Below are positions 55,320-64,000 of a stretch of DNA of 64,000 nucleotides, piece after piece (positions within the stretch are counted from its first letter, which is position 1; each line of letters begins with the position of its first letter). The position numbers were made by a program, and so were the translations under genes. The stretch comes from Siderastrea radians. Its lineage: Eukaryota; Cnidaria; Anthozoa; Scleractinia; Rhizangiidae. The DNA is taken from positions 18,565,034 to 18,629,033 of the forward strand of contig OZ024895.1 in assembly GCA_964017195.1 (NCBI GenBank), read 5' to 3'. Below the pieces are notes generated by a model. That model had not been told where the DNA came from, searched no databases, and saw nothing but the letters and a program-made list of their open reading frames with translations.

Positions 55320-58300
55320 ATGATTATGATTATTATTATTGTGGTGCTGTATGTTTAATCAAGTAGTGATACTGTAAGGAGAAAATAGAAGTTTGTCACT
55401 TAATTGGGAACTCAAGGGTTAATGCAGCCAGACAGATTTCCAAGTACATTCATTTCCTGTGAGTGTACTAATGGAGGTCCACTTAAGCAATAGAAAACAT
55501 TTTCTGTGTTTGCATAGCCTGATGTAAATGCAAGAGGGGTTGGGAGAATTCAAGACAGTTATGCAAACCCAAGACGAAGTCGAGGGTTTGTAATTAACTT
55601 TCGAGAATTCTCCCAACCCCTCAGGTGTTGAGCTACTACTCACCTCATTCTCATTCTGAATTGGCGGGGCCCCATAATATCCATCAACGAGGCCAAAGAT
55701 TACAGTATTGTGGCCGTATTTACTAGACTTAACCTGAAAAGAAATGGAACATAGCATATTAAGTGACACAGGTTAGAGTACAATTTACATGCAATTATCA
55801 AAATTAATAAAGAAATTGACTTAAATGATGAAATGAAACTCCACAGTTTGAAATACATGTAAAACTAAGTTGGCATTGGTTCCTGGTTAACTAAAAGATA
55901 AAGAAACTAGACAGCCATAATTGTCAAAGGAAAAAAATTCTGGCACCACTTATGTGATCTCAGGCATCGATAAAATTAATGAATTCAACAGCACCTGACA
56001 TTGTTGAAACCAACTTTGTTGTATGAAGTTCAATGAGGTTGCCACATTTCGATTCAACATCGTTTAACAATGGATTTAACACCTAGGATGTTTTGCCATA
56101 CTGTTGAATATTGTTGAATGTTGTAGAATTCAGTAAATAAATTGTGAATTCAACAATGTTTTTGACATCTGGGAGCAAAAGAAATGTAACAGTTGCATAT
56201 TTGGTGTTGGACTGAAAGTTTGACAATGATCAAGTTTCTTTTAACCCTTTAAGCCCTCATATGAAAAAGCATGTTACTGTTCTCCATGCATTTTGCATGG
56301 AACTAGTAAGGAGAATCTGTCTAAATATCAAGACATCCTATCTTTGGTGATTGTTTCCTTTATTCTCATCACTTGAAGGTTTAATCGAGCAGTGATAACG
56401 TAAAAAGAAATTTCAATTCCATCACTGTTAGGGATTAAAGGGTTAAGCCTGGACAAATGAATTCAACAACACCCAGCACTGTTGAAAGCAACTTTGTTGT
56501 GCAATGTTGAATGAGTTACCAAATGACTAAACATTTCGATTCAACATAGTTTTTCACTGGATTTGACACCTGTTGTTGAATTATGTTAATAATATTGTTG
56601 TGTTGCATGTGTCAGCTTAATGAATTCAACAATGTTTTACACAACTGGGAGCAAACGAAATTTTGAATGGACTTGGATTGAAAGTTTGACAGTGATCAAG
56701 TTTCTTTTAACCCTTTAAGACCTTGTATGCATATTCTCCTTACTGTTCTCCATACATTTTGTATGGAACTAGTGAGGAGAATCTGTCTAAATATCAAGAA
56801 TCTTATCCTTGGTGATTGTTTCCTTTATTCTCATCACTTGACTGTTTGAACGAGCAGTGGTGATGTAAACAGAAATTTCATTTTTGTCACTGTTAGGGAT
56901 TAAAGGGTTAACACCTTTCAATATCAGTCAGAATCTACAATATCAATCGGGCTCATCATCCAACATAATACTCAACAGAGTGGCCAAACATGTGCAACAT
57001 GTTAAATTCAATGTTGGATTGGTATGTCTGGGGCCATATACACCTTATGGAACTGCCACACGACTGTGAGCAACAGTATGCCGTGGTTAATCATAGACTC
57101 ACCTGATCGCCAAGGTATTGCAGCGATGGAAGATGAACTTCCCACTCCATAATAAGCCGGTACTCATCATTCTGACCAGCCCATATTCTAACTATAAAGG
57201 CTAGTGGACACTGCGTCAAGGAAATCACTGTGATGGGGAGGGGGAGGGCATTTAATATTCATTCATATTCATCCATGGGGGAGGAGGCGGAGGGGGACTG
57301 TACCGTAAGTTCAAACCCTCAATGTAAATCATAAATTATGAATTTTTTTTACTGCATGAAATGGTTCCTTTCTGCACACTATTTAGAACAATGACCACAC
57401 CCTTTTCCTGCACCCCAAAGACAAGTGAAGGACAGTTGATCATCCAATGGGGAAGTACACCCTCATTTTTGCACATGTTTAAAAGTTGCTTGAATGATGC
57501 TAGCTTTCCACGTCTTTATTCCAGCCAAAATTTTGAGCCCTTTCACATACTTTGATTTAGTTGCCATTGCTTTCATTTCACTGGGGTCAATTTAATAAAA
57601 CATTTACAAGAGCAGTGCTCCAAGCTGAAGTTTTTCCCAGGTCGCCTTCTGGCGACTCGCACCGGTAAAAAGGTCGTCAGATACAAAATTTTGGTCGCCA
57701 AAAAGTATTTTTTTCCTCATTGATATACACTTAATTATGCTAATTCCTGGCTTTGACACATTCTTTTTTCCATCACCATGTTTCTCTACCAAATATGGAG
57801 TCTTTCTGGCATCACAGGGCATTAAAATAAATTGTGCCGCCAAGTTTGTTGCAAGAGTGGTAACCCAAGTAACCAAAAGTCTCCATTACATTCTATTTCT
57901 AATATTGGAAGATGTACCGGAGAAGTTTAATTTAAGTAATAGAGTGTGTGTAGTTAAGACTCGATTCCTGAATCTATTTACTACGAATAACTTCTTGTAG
58001 TACACATACTTTTTCTGTACCAATGGTCTTTCAGAAGAGCACTTAAGTCATCCAAAAAAACAAAAACAAAAACAAAAACAAAAACAATGATAAAAGATGA
58101 TACAAATCGAAAAACACCAGGTTGAGTTCAGGCCCCCGAAATTGTGACCGTACACCCATAACACAAGCATTTTTTCTTGAATTCTGCGATCCACAATGTT
58201 TATTTTCAGTAGTTGTTTAAATGCTAGTGATTTTGGACTGGTACAGCATTCATAATAATAAAAGAGCTCTGTTAAATGCCTTGAAAAACAAGATACCTTT

Positions 58301-61300
58301 TCTGGTATCCAACAAATTTGTAGCCTGTACAGATTGCCTAAGCAGTCTCACTGTTCTCTGAGGTTTTAAATCAAGTGGAAATAAACCAGAAAGCGGACAA
58401 AGTATTCCTAAGTGAAAATCATTACCGTTCTCCTCATATGTGGAGCTGTAATGTCCTGCAAAAATTTAAACTTTCTACAAAACTGTTGCGTGCTTAATGC
58501 ATCTGTATTGTAATTAATTATTAAGCACTTGTTTTTCAACTTCAGAAAAACTGCAATGTCTGGAAAGAAAATTTCGTTTTCATGAATGAAAATATCTTTG
58601 ATTTAAAAAGAAAAAACAAACCTGAACAGAATTACTTGTTATTTTTCAGTGCTCTGCCCATTTTAATAGACTGAGTGATTTATTTGGCTTGTGATTTCAA
58701 AGCTGAGAGTTATGCAAATTTTGTGTAGAATGAAATGTGATATCACACTGTCTCGTTTTTTTCTCACTTGAAACCCGATCACCTGGGGAAAAGAATCTTG
58801 CAAAGAAAAATTTTCTCCATGTTGATACTAGACACCTTTGCCTATCTATGTAGCTACTAGGGGCTAGGGCTGGAGAAAAGTTGACTTTGTGCCTTGTAGT
58901 CTAAAGATTTGTAGATCTATCTTCTTATGTACATTTTTGTTTTCACGAATAGCCGCTCTTACATCCAAATCAAATTGTGATGCATACACATCCGTTCAAG
59001 ACTTCAGGCAACCAGAACAAGTGAACTGAGGAAAAGTATGATGGAAACTGATACTGACAAACACTGTGTTTACTTGGTCAAACTTCATTTTGTCTGTATT
59101 AACAATTGAATAAGACAGAGAACATCTTAGCTCCTTACCACCAGAACAGAAGTCGCCAAATTGGCGACCTTTGCAGAAATTTTAGTCGCCAAATTTTTTT
59201 CTACTTTCCATGGTGACCAAAACGGTCGCAGCTTGGAGCGCTGAAGAGCAATTTACAAGAGTACATGTAGCTATTGTTTCAGAGGTTGAAAACAATAACT
59301 ACACGTGTAAATGTTTTATTAAATTGACCCCTGTTTCTTCCAGTGACCTATAAAAAACTGCCCTCTGCTGTGAGCATAAAAACGCCTGTTTTGGCTAAAG
59401 CCTCTTCATATACATGTAACCCACTATAGGATGTACTCCCAGGATGCTTTGCAATATCCAAAGCATATCACTCGGAATTACCAGAATAACATTCAGTGCA
59501 ATGAAACTCCATCTTACAAACACCCTGTTCATATCACCACATAGACACCACACCACTTGTCGTTGCAAGCAGTTATTTTATTATGCAGTTATTTTGTAAT
59601 TTTGATAACCTCAATTTTTTTTTAATGTCCTAAAAATAGGTCTGTTTCTAGTGGGAAGAAATGACATCTAGAAGTAGATTTAAGATACTCATTTAAAGGC
59701 TAAAAGGTAAAAATGTATGTACATGTAAAGTAATTGGAAAATAATGTAATTTGTTTACCCATGAAACACTTAGGAGCTCTGAAGACCTCGTATGAAAGTG
59801 TTGGTTTTTGAGGAGAAGGGAATTTGGAAGTGTGGGTGTTGGTTTTTGAGGAGAGGGGAAAACCGGACAAGAACCAACAACAAACTGCATCCCAAAGACA
59901 AGAAAAGGATACATGTCACGGCTGTAGAGTGTTGCTCTGGCCATGATGTTGGATCAAAGCTGGCCCAGGTTGGATTCTAAAAGCATCAAAAGATGTATTA
60001 GCCAAATAAAAAGACGTCTTCAGAGTTACAAGGTAAGATGATATGAATTTTGCCAAGCTACAGCAGCTGTATGTTTACAACATCTAAGAAAAAATACCAC
60101 GTATTCTTACCAGGGAGTACTTGATTTTCTCACTAGTGTAGATGGCTACAAATAGAGAAAGCAAAACAATTTATTTTGTGATTGTGTACTCTCTCCTCCG
60201 CAGAGGCCTCCTACAGTCGTGCTGGGTAGAAACGCATGGAGGCTGGGAAGAGGGAAAATTTTCTCTCTCTAGTGCTCTCGCCTCCCTCTTTTTTCTTTCA
60301 CTGGTGTTTACTAACAGGAGCCTCTGTGGAGGAGAGAGGATTGTGTATATATCAAGTGAGATCTAAAATCTCTGAATACATTAACATACATGTATAATTA
60401 CGCCCAGATCACATACCATTCTGATGTCCTTCAAGACTATGCAATGTGAAGTATGTTTCTAACAGGCAATCAAGCAGACAGTCCCCAGATACTGAGAATT
60501 TTGGGACGATATTGCGCACAGAGATACTTCTAAGATGTCTTAGACGGAGCTGTGGAAAAATAATATAGCATTCAGCCCTCTCAAAATGTGTCGTTCATTT
60601 TACAATCCTGTACAGATTATTTTGCCACTTAACTCACAGTGGACTATAGGAGGGATCTGATTCAACTGGAGTTTTTTCAGGCTGTATCCTCAATTATTTG
60701 TTCTGTTATTAAGACTTGTTCCAAATTTGATTGGCCACAGATAAAATGGGGGGGAGGTACAGGGCAGTGGGTGGGGGTGTGTGAGAGGATGAAGTCTGAC
60801 CAGGTGGTGTCCCGAGTTCTGGCTGAACAGTTCTTGTATTTTTTCAAGTTTATATTTTAAGACGATTTCCGCTCAACGTTCGAGCAGTAAGTGCAAAAAT
60901 TAAGTTACCAAAAAAATACTTGCAGCACTGCCACATTTTGAGAACAGATAAGAAGAACTTATCGTTACTTCTGCTCCCAAGCTGACCCCGCAAGAGAAAA
61001 TTGGATTTGAAGTTATCCATATTTCAATTAAAAAGATGCTTCATGTCAGTTCAAAACAAAATGGCGCCCGTTTTTAGCATACTTTTACGAGATTTGAAAA
61101 TAATTTTCTTGAGAATGCTTGAGAATTTCATCGCGGGGTCACTTGGGCAAGTGAACTAGAGTGAGATATTTCAAATAGCATCTAAAATGTTACCGTGGTA
61201 TGAGTAGTTTTTTGGTAAATATTTTTTGCACTTATTGCTCGAACGTTGAGCGGAATCCGTCTTAACCAGTCAAAGGCGTGATTCAAATTTGAGCAGAGGC

Positions 61301-61851
61301 ATCATTATGGATATCTTTTTTTTACTTACATCCTAAATAAGTTGATATATTATCTGTAAAAAAAAAACCAAGATGGATGTACAGGTACTAAACTCCAAAC
61401 GTGTTTTTAACATAAGGTTTATTCACTGTGCCATATTTAAAATAATATTTCCAATTACGAGCGTTTACAGCTGGATCGCAAAGGATTGTCACCCATTAAT
61501 CTTATTAATTTGCAATTAACTTGCGATGGATCGTCGAATAATATAGGAAGTGCAAAAACAACAAAACATCGATCATTTCAAGAAAACACAAAAGCTAATA
61601 AAGAAGACTTGCAGAAAATTATTCATAACGAAAATAATGAAACTTAGAATTCTTTAAGAAACCGAATAAGTTTATAGCATGGCTTGTAGGTGATCGAAAA
61701 TTATCGTACGGTAGGACCTGTACTTGAACTTGCACGTATGTAAACTTTGTAACGTAGCCAAAAATAAGATCCATAGCCAAGAAATGAGTTTTACCTGTTG
61801 GGAAATGAGATCAAAATGTCGCACTCGTCCAAGACTTTCTTTACTGGCCAT
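43411..61851 (-). CDS. UVRAG: UVRAG, complete 19-exon gene
   Basis: Subunit of the Beclin1-Vps34 (PI3K-III complex II) machinery for autophagosome maturation and endosome traffic. Coding exons 5' to 3': 61795-61851, 60417-60549, 60111-60145, 59920-59976, 57103-57210, 55644-55733, 53506-53571, 52881-52915, 52043-52148, 51674-51755, 50728-50772, 50190-50274, 49619-49706, 48972-49041, 47917-48082, 46898-46976, 46694-46782, 45172-46199, 43411-43604. They sum to 2613 bases (870 aa plus stop) and every phase agrees. Family matches: RLRHLRSISVRNIV and LLETYFTLH (C2 region), VIFGLVDGYYGAP, a long coiled coil, LNAQLNMRRRQLISEL, VALGYTCHLVSMI, YGTFLLNKNIAQ and GLGTPNLRNTLPNL. Human UVRAG has 699 residues; the extra length is the repetitive exon 18. 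The exon 4 donor (GTGACA) is weak and least certain. Transcribed away from MED14. Confidence 0.95.
43640..44035. mobile_element. AGGCTCAG MITE with 11-bp duplication, copy 2
   Basis: Long inverted ends (about 80 bases, starting AGGCTCAGTCTCCAGCCG) match the copy at 7955-8209. The flanks ACAGTCAAACT (43629-43639) and ACAGTCAAACC (44036-44046) agree at 10 of 11 bases. It sits in the last UVRAG intron, 35 bases upstream (minus sense) of the terminal exon's acceptor. Confidence 0.85.
44585..44965. mobile_element. Fold-back MITE, CCCTTT-ACTC ends
   Basis: Outer ends CCCTTTCACTCCCAAGAGTG and GAGAGTAAAAGGG are inverted, and inner arms of about 100 bases (44649-44751 and 44843-44945, with GACTCCTCTTCAGCAGTACT) pair strongly around an AT-rich centre. 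In the last UVRAG intron. Confidence 0.8.
45640..46025 (-). repeat. Coding minisatellite in UVRAG exon 18
   Basis: Within exon 18 the protein is built from degenerate units of about 8-14 residues around KPALP (for example AKPALPNS, ANPALPNQ, TKPALPEK). It is a Pro/Ala-rich, probably disordered insertion between the conserved core and the C-terminus. The repeat explains the long antisense open frame at 45586-46176. Repeats of this type are expected to vary in length between individuals (inference). Confidence 0.8.
47266..47460 (+). other. Short frame at a YY1-like motif in UVRAG intron 15
   Basis: CAAAATGGCGGCG opens a 64-codon plus-strand frame starting MAARHIKQDTSPDILENIIN. Its last third overlaps the MITE that begins near 47396, so as it stands it is at most a truncated first exon. 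The combination of a YY1-like motif and an open frame resembles the 5' end of a small gene, but nothing else supports it. Confidence 0.2.
47396..47706. mobile_element. MITE, GGTTGTTTACC ends
   Basis: GGTTGTTTACCATTTA at the left is inverted as TAAACGGTAAACAACC at the right. Inner TTTCCG-rich motifs repeat on both arms (TCCGGAAATTTC, GGAATTTCC). Located in UVRAG intron 15. Confidence 0.65.
47727..47856. mobile_element. MITE family B, copy 2
   Basis: Arms TTGTCCTTGGTTCAATTCAT and its inverse (AATTGAACCAGGGATAAAAT) with ATGTTGTAGTT outer ends match the family seen at 34717-34830. Located in UVRAG intron 15. Confidence 0.7.
48628..48798. mobile_element. Fold-back MITE
   Basis: AGGCCATTTCCGAGTTGTCT and its inverse AATTCGGAAATGGCCT bound arms of about 50 bases, with an inner hairpin ATGAAAATGAGTTTT/AAAACTCATTTTCAT. 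In UVRAG intron 14. Confidence 0.75.
49707..49790. repeat. AAAT/AATT microsatellite at an exon edge
   Basis: AAAT units followed by AATT units. The array begins immediately upstream (minus sense) of UVRAG exon 13, so its TTTA-rich minus strand forms that exon's pyrimidine tract and acceptor. Confidence 0.85.
51021..51180. mobile_element. Fold-back MITE
   Basis: TATTGATAGGAAAAAACCTC and its approximate inverse (GGGGTTTTTCCTTATCAATA) enclose inner arms with GCGACTACAGTACTA and its inverse. Located in UVRAG intron 10. Confidence 0.7.
51857..51922. repeat. TTA trinucleotide microsatellite
   Basis: About 16 uninterrupted ATT units followed by ATC/ATT mixed units in UVRAG intron 9. A poly-Ile frame across it is not coding. 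Confidence 0.9.
55268..55340. repeat. GAT/TTA microsatellite
   Basis: GATGAC and GAT units grade into GATTAT and ATT units, in UVRAG intron 6. A short hairpin, GAGGGGTTGGGAGAATTC and its inverse, follows at 55533-55622, just before exon 6. Confidence 0.85.
55975..56911. repeat. Tandem duplication of a composite repeat, about 465 bp
   Basis: Two copies (about 55975-56446 and 56447-56911) each consist of an AATTCAACA/TGTTGAATT-rich palindromic block followed by a MITE of about 204 bases with ends TTAACCCTTTAAG and GGGATTAAAGGGTTAA. The second copy differs mainly by small indels. Lies in UVRAG intron 5. The AACCCTTTAA-ended MITE has relatives near 26468 and 27180-27310. Confidence 0.8.
57583..59331. 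mobile_element. 1.75-kb TIR element in UVRAG intron 4
   Basis: GGGGTCAATTTAATAAAACA at 57583 is inverted at the right end, 59331, over about 26 bases. A second inverted layer lies just inside: GCTCCAAGCTG near 57619 and CAGCTTGGAGCGCTG near 59229, each followed by GTCGCC/GGCGAC clusters. No convincing transposase; an open frame at 57604-57876 (minus) is not recognised. Confidence 0.65.
60190..60337. mobile_element. Small MITE
   Basis: CTCTCTCCTCCGCAGAGGC and its inverse GCCTCTGTGGAGGAGAGA bound 148 bases in UVRAG intron 2, starting about 45 bases upstream of exon 3 (minus sense). Confidence 0.7.
60861..61261. mobile_element. TTAA-flanked GACGGATTCC MITE, copy 2
   Basis: Ends GACGATTTCCGCTCAACGTT and AACGTTGAGCGGAATCCGTC are inverted over about 40 bases (through TTTTTTGCACTTA) and flanked on both sides by TTAA (60857-60860 and 61262-61265). 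The outer ten bases match the element at 26557-26975. In UVRAG intron 1. Confidence 0.85.
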
Positions 61852-62003
61852 TTCCGCCCTGCAAACGCTACATAAAGTCCATAGTGAAATAAGATCAGGG
61901 TTCTTTCGATATTCATCACCCCGCCATGTTGAAGACGGAACTAACACAATAATACGCATGTTTAGAAATGCAAACGAGCCAGCGATCAAATCGCATTTCC
62001 AAC
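61852..62003. promoter_or_regulatory. Bidirectional promoter of UVRAG and MED14
   Basis: The 152 bases between the two divergent start codons must hold both 5' untranslated regions and both core promoters, unless non-coding upstream exons exist. Both starts lie in ATGGC contexts (GAAATGGCC and AACATGGCT) that resemble YY1 sites, a common feature of TATA-less housekeeping promoters. No TATA box is visible. Confidence 0.7.
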
Positions 62004-63663
62004 ATGGCTCCCACGGAGTTGCCTCAAGATTGTCATGGGGGCACAAAAATCAATCTTTCTATGTTGATAGACTTCCTTCTTCAGAAAACTTACCATGAGC
62101 TGACCGTTTTATCTGAACTGTGAGTATTCAGCACATTTTAATCAATTCGTTGTGATTCATCGCGTTTGTTTGGTGAAGTTCATTATGACGGAAAAATGTC
62201 GCGAGTGTGGAATGCATCCGACTTCCCTTATGAAACCGGATGTTTTCGGTTCAGTTTGCCTTGTTGAAACTTAAATGTGAGATTAATTTAATTCCCAGGT
62301 AATACTTGGAAGGCTACCATGTAAGATCCTGGTTGTACTTATTTAAGATCTGTTAATTTGGGTAATCAAAATGTTGCGTCTTTTAAGTCTAGATCGTAAA
62401 TAAGCTAAATTAATGATACCGTGCCATATTAACATGTAAGTTATACAGGCTTAGACGACCAATATACCCCACTATGCTCAAACTCAGTTGATTGCATATT
62501 ATAATGAGGTGTCTGCTTTAAGTAGTTGTTAGTAAAGCACAATTTGACTATACATTTTGTGTCCAAGTGGTTTATCGACGGGGCAAGCTTTAAAAATAAA
62601 ATGCATGTATTGTATTGATTTTCTTTGAACCTTTTGAATAACCTTGCTGTTTCCTTGTTACAGCTTGCCAAGAAAGTCTGATATAGAGAGGTAATGATTT
62701 TTGTTTGCTGATTTTGGTCATCTATGTTGTGATTTCCTGTCATTTCTAAAGGCAGTATTTCTGTTCAAATGAAGTGAGGATGGAAAAGAGGAGTGGAGGG
62801 GGGGGGGGATTATAAAAGAAGCTTTGAGCATGGGAGGGTCTTATTAAAGAGGGGCATTTAAAATTGGTAGAGTCAGGGACCTTGGCAGTGATTTTAATTT
62901 AAACATGTATATGGTATGTAGCTGAACATTGTCAATTCGTGATCCTTTCAGAAAAATTGAAATTGTGCAATTTGCCAGCCGAACTCGCCAACAGTTTGTG
63001 CGTCTACTGGCTTTAGTGAAATGGGCAGCCAGTGCCGATCGGGTCGACAAGTGTCAGGTTAGTGCATCCTTTTGGTAATGTGTAGTTCCAAAAAATATCC
63101 GTACTCCTCTTGCGGAAGGTTTTTTTTTTGTTTTGCATCCCCTTCCCCTAAGAAATTCCAGTTTAGCTTCATACTTTACTTCCACCTTTGGCTTTTGTTG
63201 TCCCTCCTCGCCCTAGGAATTTCCGATGACCATCCATGGGGTGGGTATGGATTTTTTCTGTAACTACACAGTGCACATAGGTTGACTTTACAGCATAACT
63301 TGCCCTACTATTGGTAAGCCAGATTTTCAGTGACATATGCACATATGCCATGCATATGGATGCACAGGTACCCTAGGATTGAGAAGGTGATTTTTATTAA
63401 TATTTCGTGTTTGGTAATGTTTTTATGACTTTTTTAAGGCTTCTGTGGCACACACTCTCTCCTACTTTAACGGACCAGTTATTGTTACCAAGGGGCAAGT
63501 GTTTTATCCACTCTTTGGCTGTAAAAATCTAATTTTTAATTTGCTTATTCATTTCTTTTCACTTTCAGGCCATATCAACAATTTTAGATAAGCAGTCCAT
63601 GCTGTTTATAGACACTGCAGACATGTTAGCTAGAATGTCCAGAGAAACTCTCGTGAAGGCAAG
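62004..63663 (+). CDS. MED14: MED14, first four coding exons
   Basis: Mediator subunit 14 (Rgr1/CRSP150), the backbone that joins head, middle and tail modules of Mediator in the nucleus. Exons 62004-62119, 62664-62690 (a 27-base microexon), 62952-63057 and 63569-63663 join in frame to 114 codons plus two bases. The reading is INLSMLIDFLLQKTYHELTV, LSELLPRKSDIER, KIEIVQFASRTRQQFVRLLA, LVKWAASADRVDKCQ and ISTILDKQSMLFIDTADMLA; each aligns with the start of human MED14, including the invariant RKIEIVQFASRTRQ. The start Met precedes PTELPQD and is the first ATG in frame. The donor after KAR at 63664 leads into an intron that runs off the right edge, so most of the gene is outside. Head to head with UVRAG. 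Confidence 0.95.
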
Positions 63664-64000
63664 GTAAGGTAAAAAAAGTCTTGATCTGGGGGAAATTGTG
63701 TGGTCCCGGAAAATATCCATACCCCCTCCACAGAAGGTCATTGAAAATTCCAAGGGGGGGGGGTCTTAAAGGTCAAATTTTTAAAGGAATGTATGGGCCT
63801 AAACTGGAATGTCCAGAGAGGTCGGGGGGGGGGTCCAAACCCAAAAAACCCTCCATGGAGGGAGTATTGAAATTTTCTGGAACAACACACTACTGAAAGA
63901 GGTAATAAGTAAAACACGAATGTGGCAATTGTACGCTGTACTTATTACTGACACAAGATTCTCAGAATTAAACCAGACAGAGAACGTACATCTTGACTAC

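Overview
The window is animal nuclear DNA, most likely from an anthozoan cnidarian and plausibly a stony coral. The evidence is many-exon genes with GT-AG introns whose proteins are close to vertebrate orthologues (UVRAG, MED14, an MRP-type ABC transporter), a low-GC background, and a very dense load of small inverted-repeat transposons, fold-back elements, tRNA-derived SINEs and minisatellites. The exact species cannot be read from the sequence.

Layout. (1) 1-21.6 kb: the 5' part of an ABCC (multidrug-resistance-protein type) transporter gene on the minus strand. Thirteen coding exons join in frame from an ATG at 21574 to the Q-loop exon of the first nucleotide-binding domain at 1139-1315; the rest of the gene lies left of the window. 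Its introns are packed with MITEs, two tRNA-derived SINEs, a LINE tail and two tandem arrays. (2) 23.6-25.0 kb: an intronless plus-strand gene for a predicted mitochondrial helical-repeat (FASTK/OPR-like) protein. (3) 25-43 kb: mostly intergenic. It holds two paralogous first coding exons of an unrecognised gene, pointing away from each other (29.3 kb minus, 35.5 kb plus), many MITEs, a nested insertion whose pre-insertion structure survives in a second repeat copy nearby, and a decayed 2.8 kb DNA transposon (37111-39899) with long inverted ends. The transposon carries relics of a repetitive protein family with a PIN/FEN-like acidic signature and a CXC-type cysteine cluster. (4) 43.4-61.9 kb: a complete 19-exon UVRAG gene on the minus strand (870 codons plus stop, all junction phases agree). 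(5) 62.0 kb to the right edge: the first four coding exons of MED14 on the plus strand. The start codons of UVRAG and MED14 are only 152 bp apart, so they very likely share a bidirectional promoter.

The genes do not form one pathway: UVRAG serves autophagy and endosome traffic through the Beclin1-Vps34 complex, MED14 is the Mediator backbone, the ABCC is a membrane exporter, and the helical-repeat protein probably handles organelle RNA. The most unusual material is the transposable DNA, where several boundaries can be fixed from target-site duplications or from a related uninterrupted copy.
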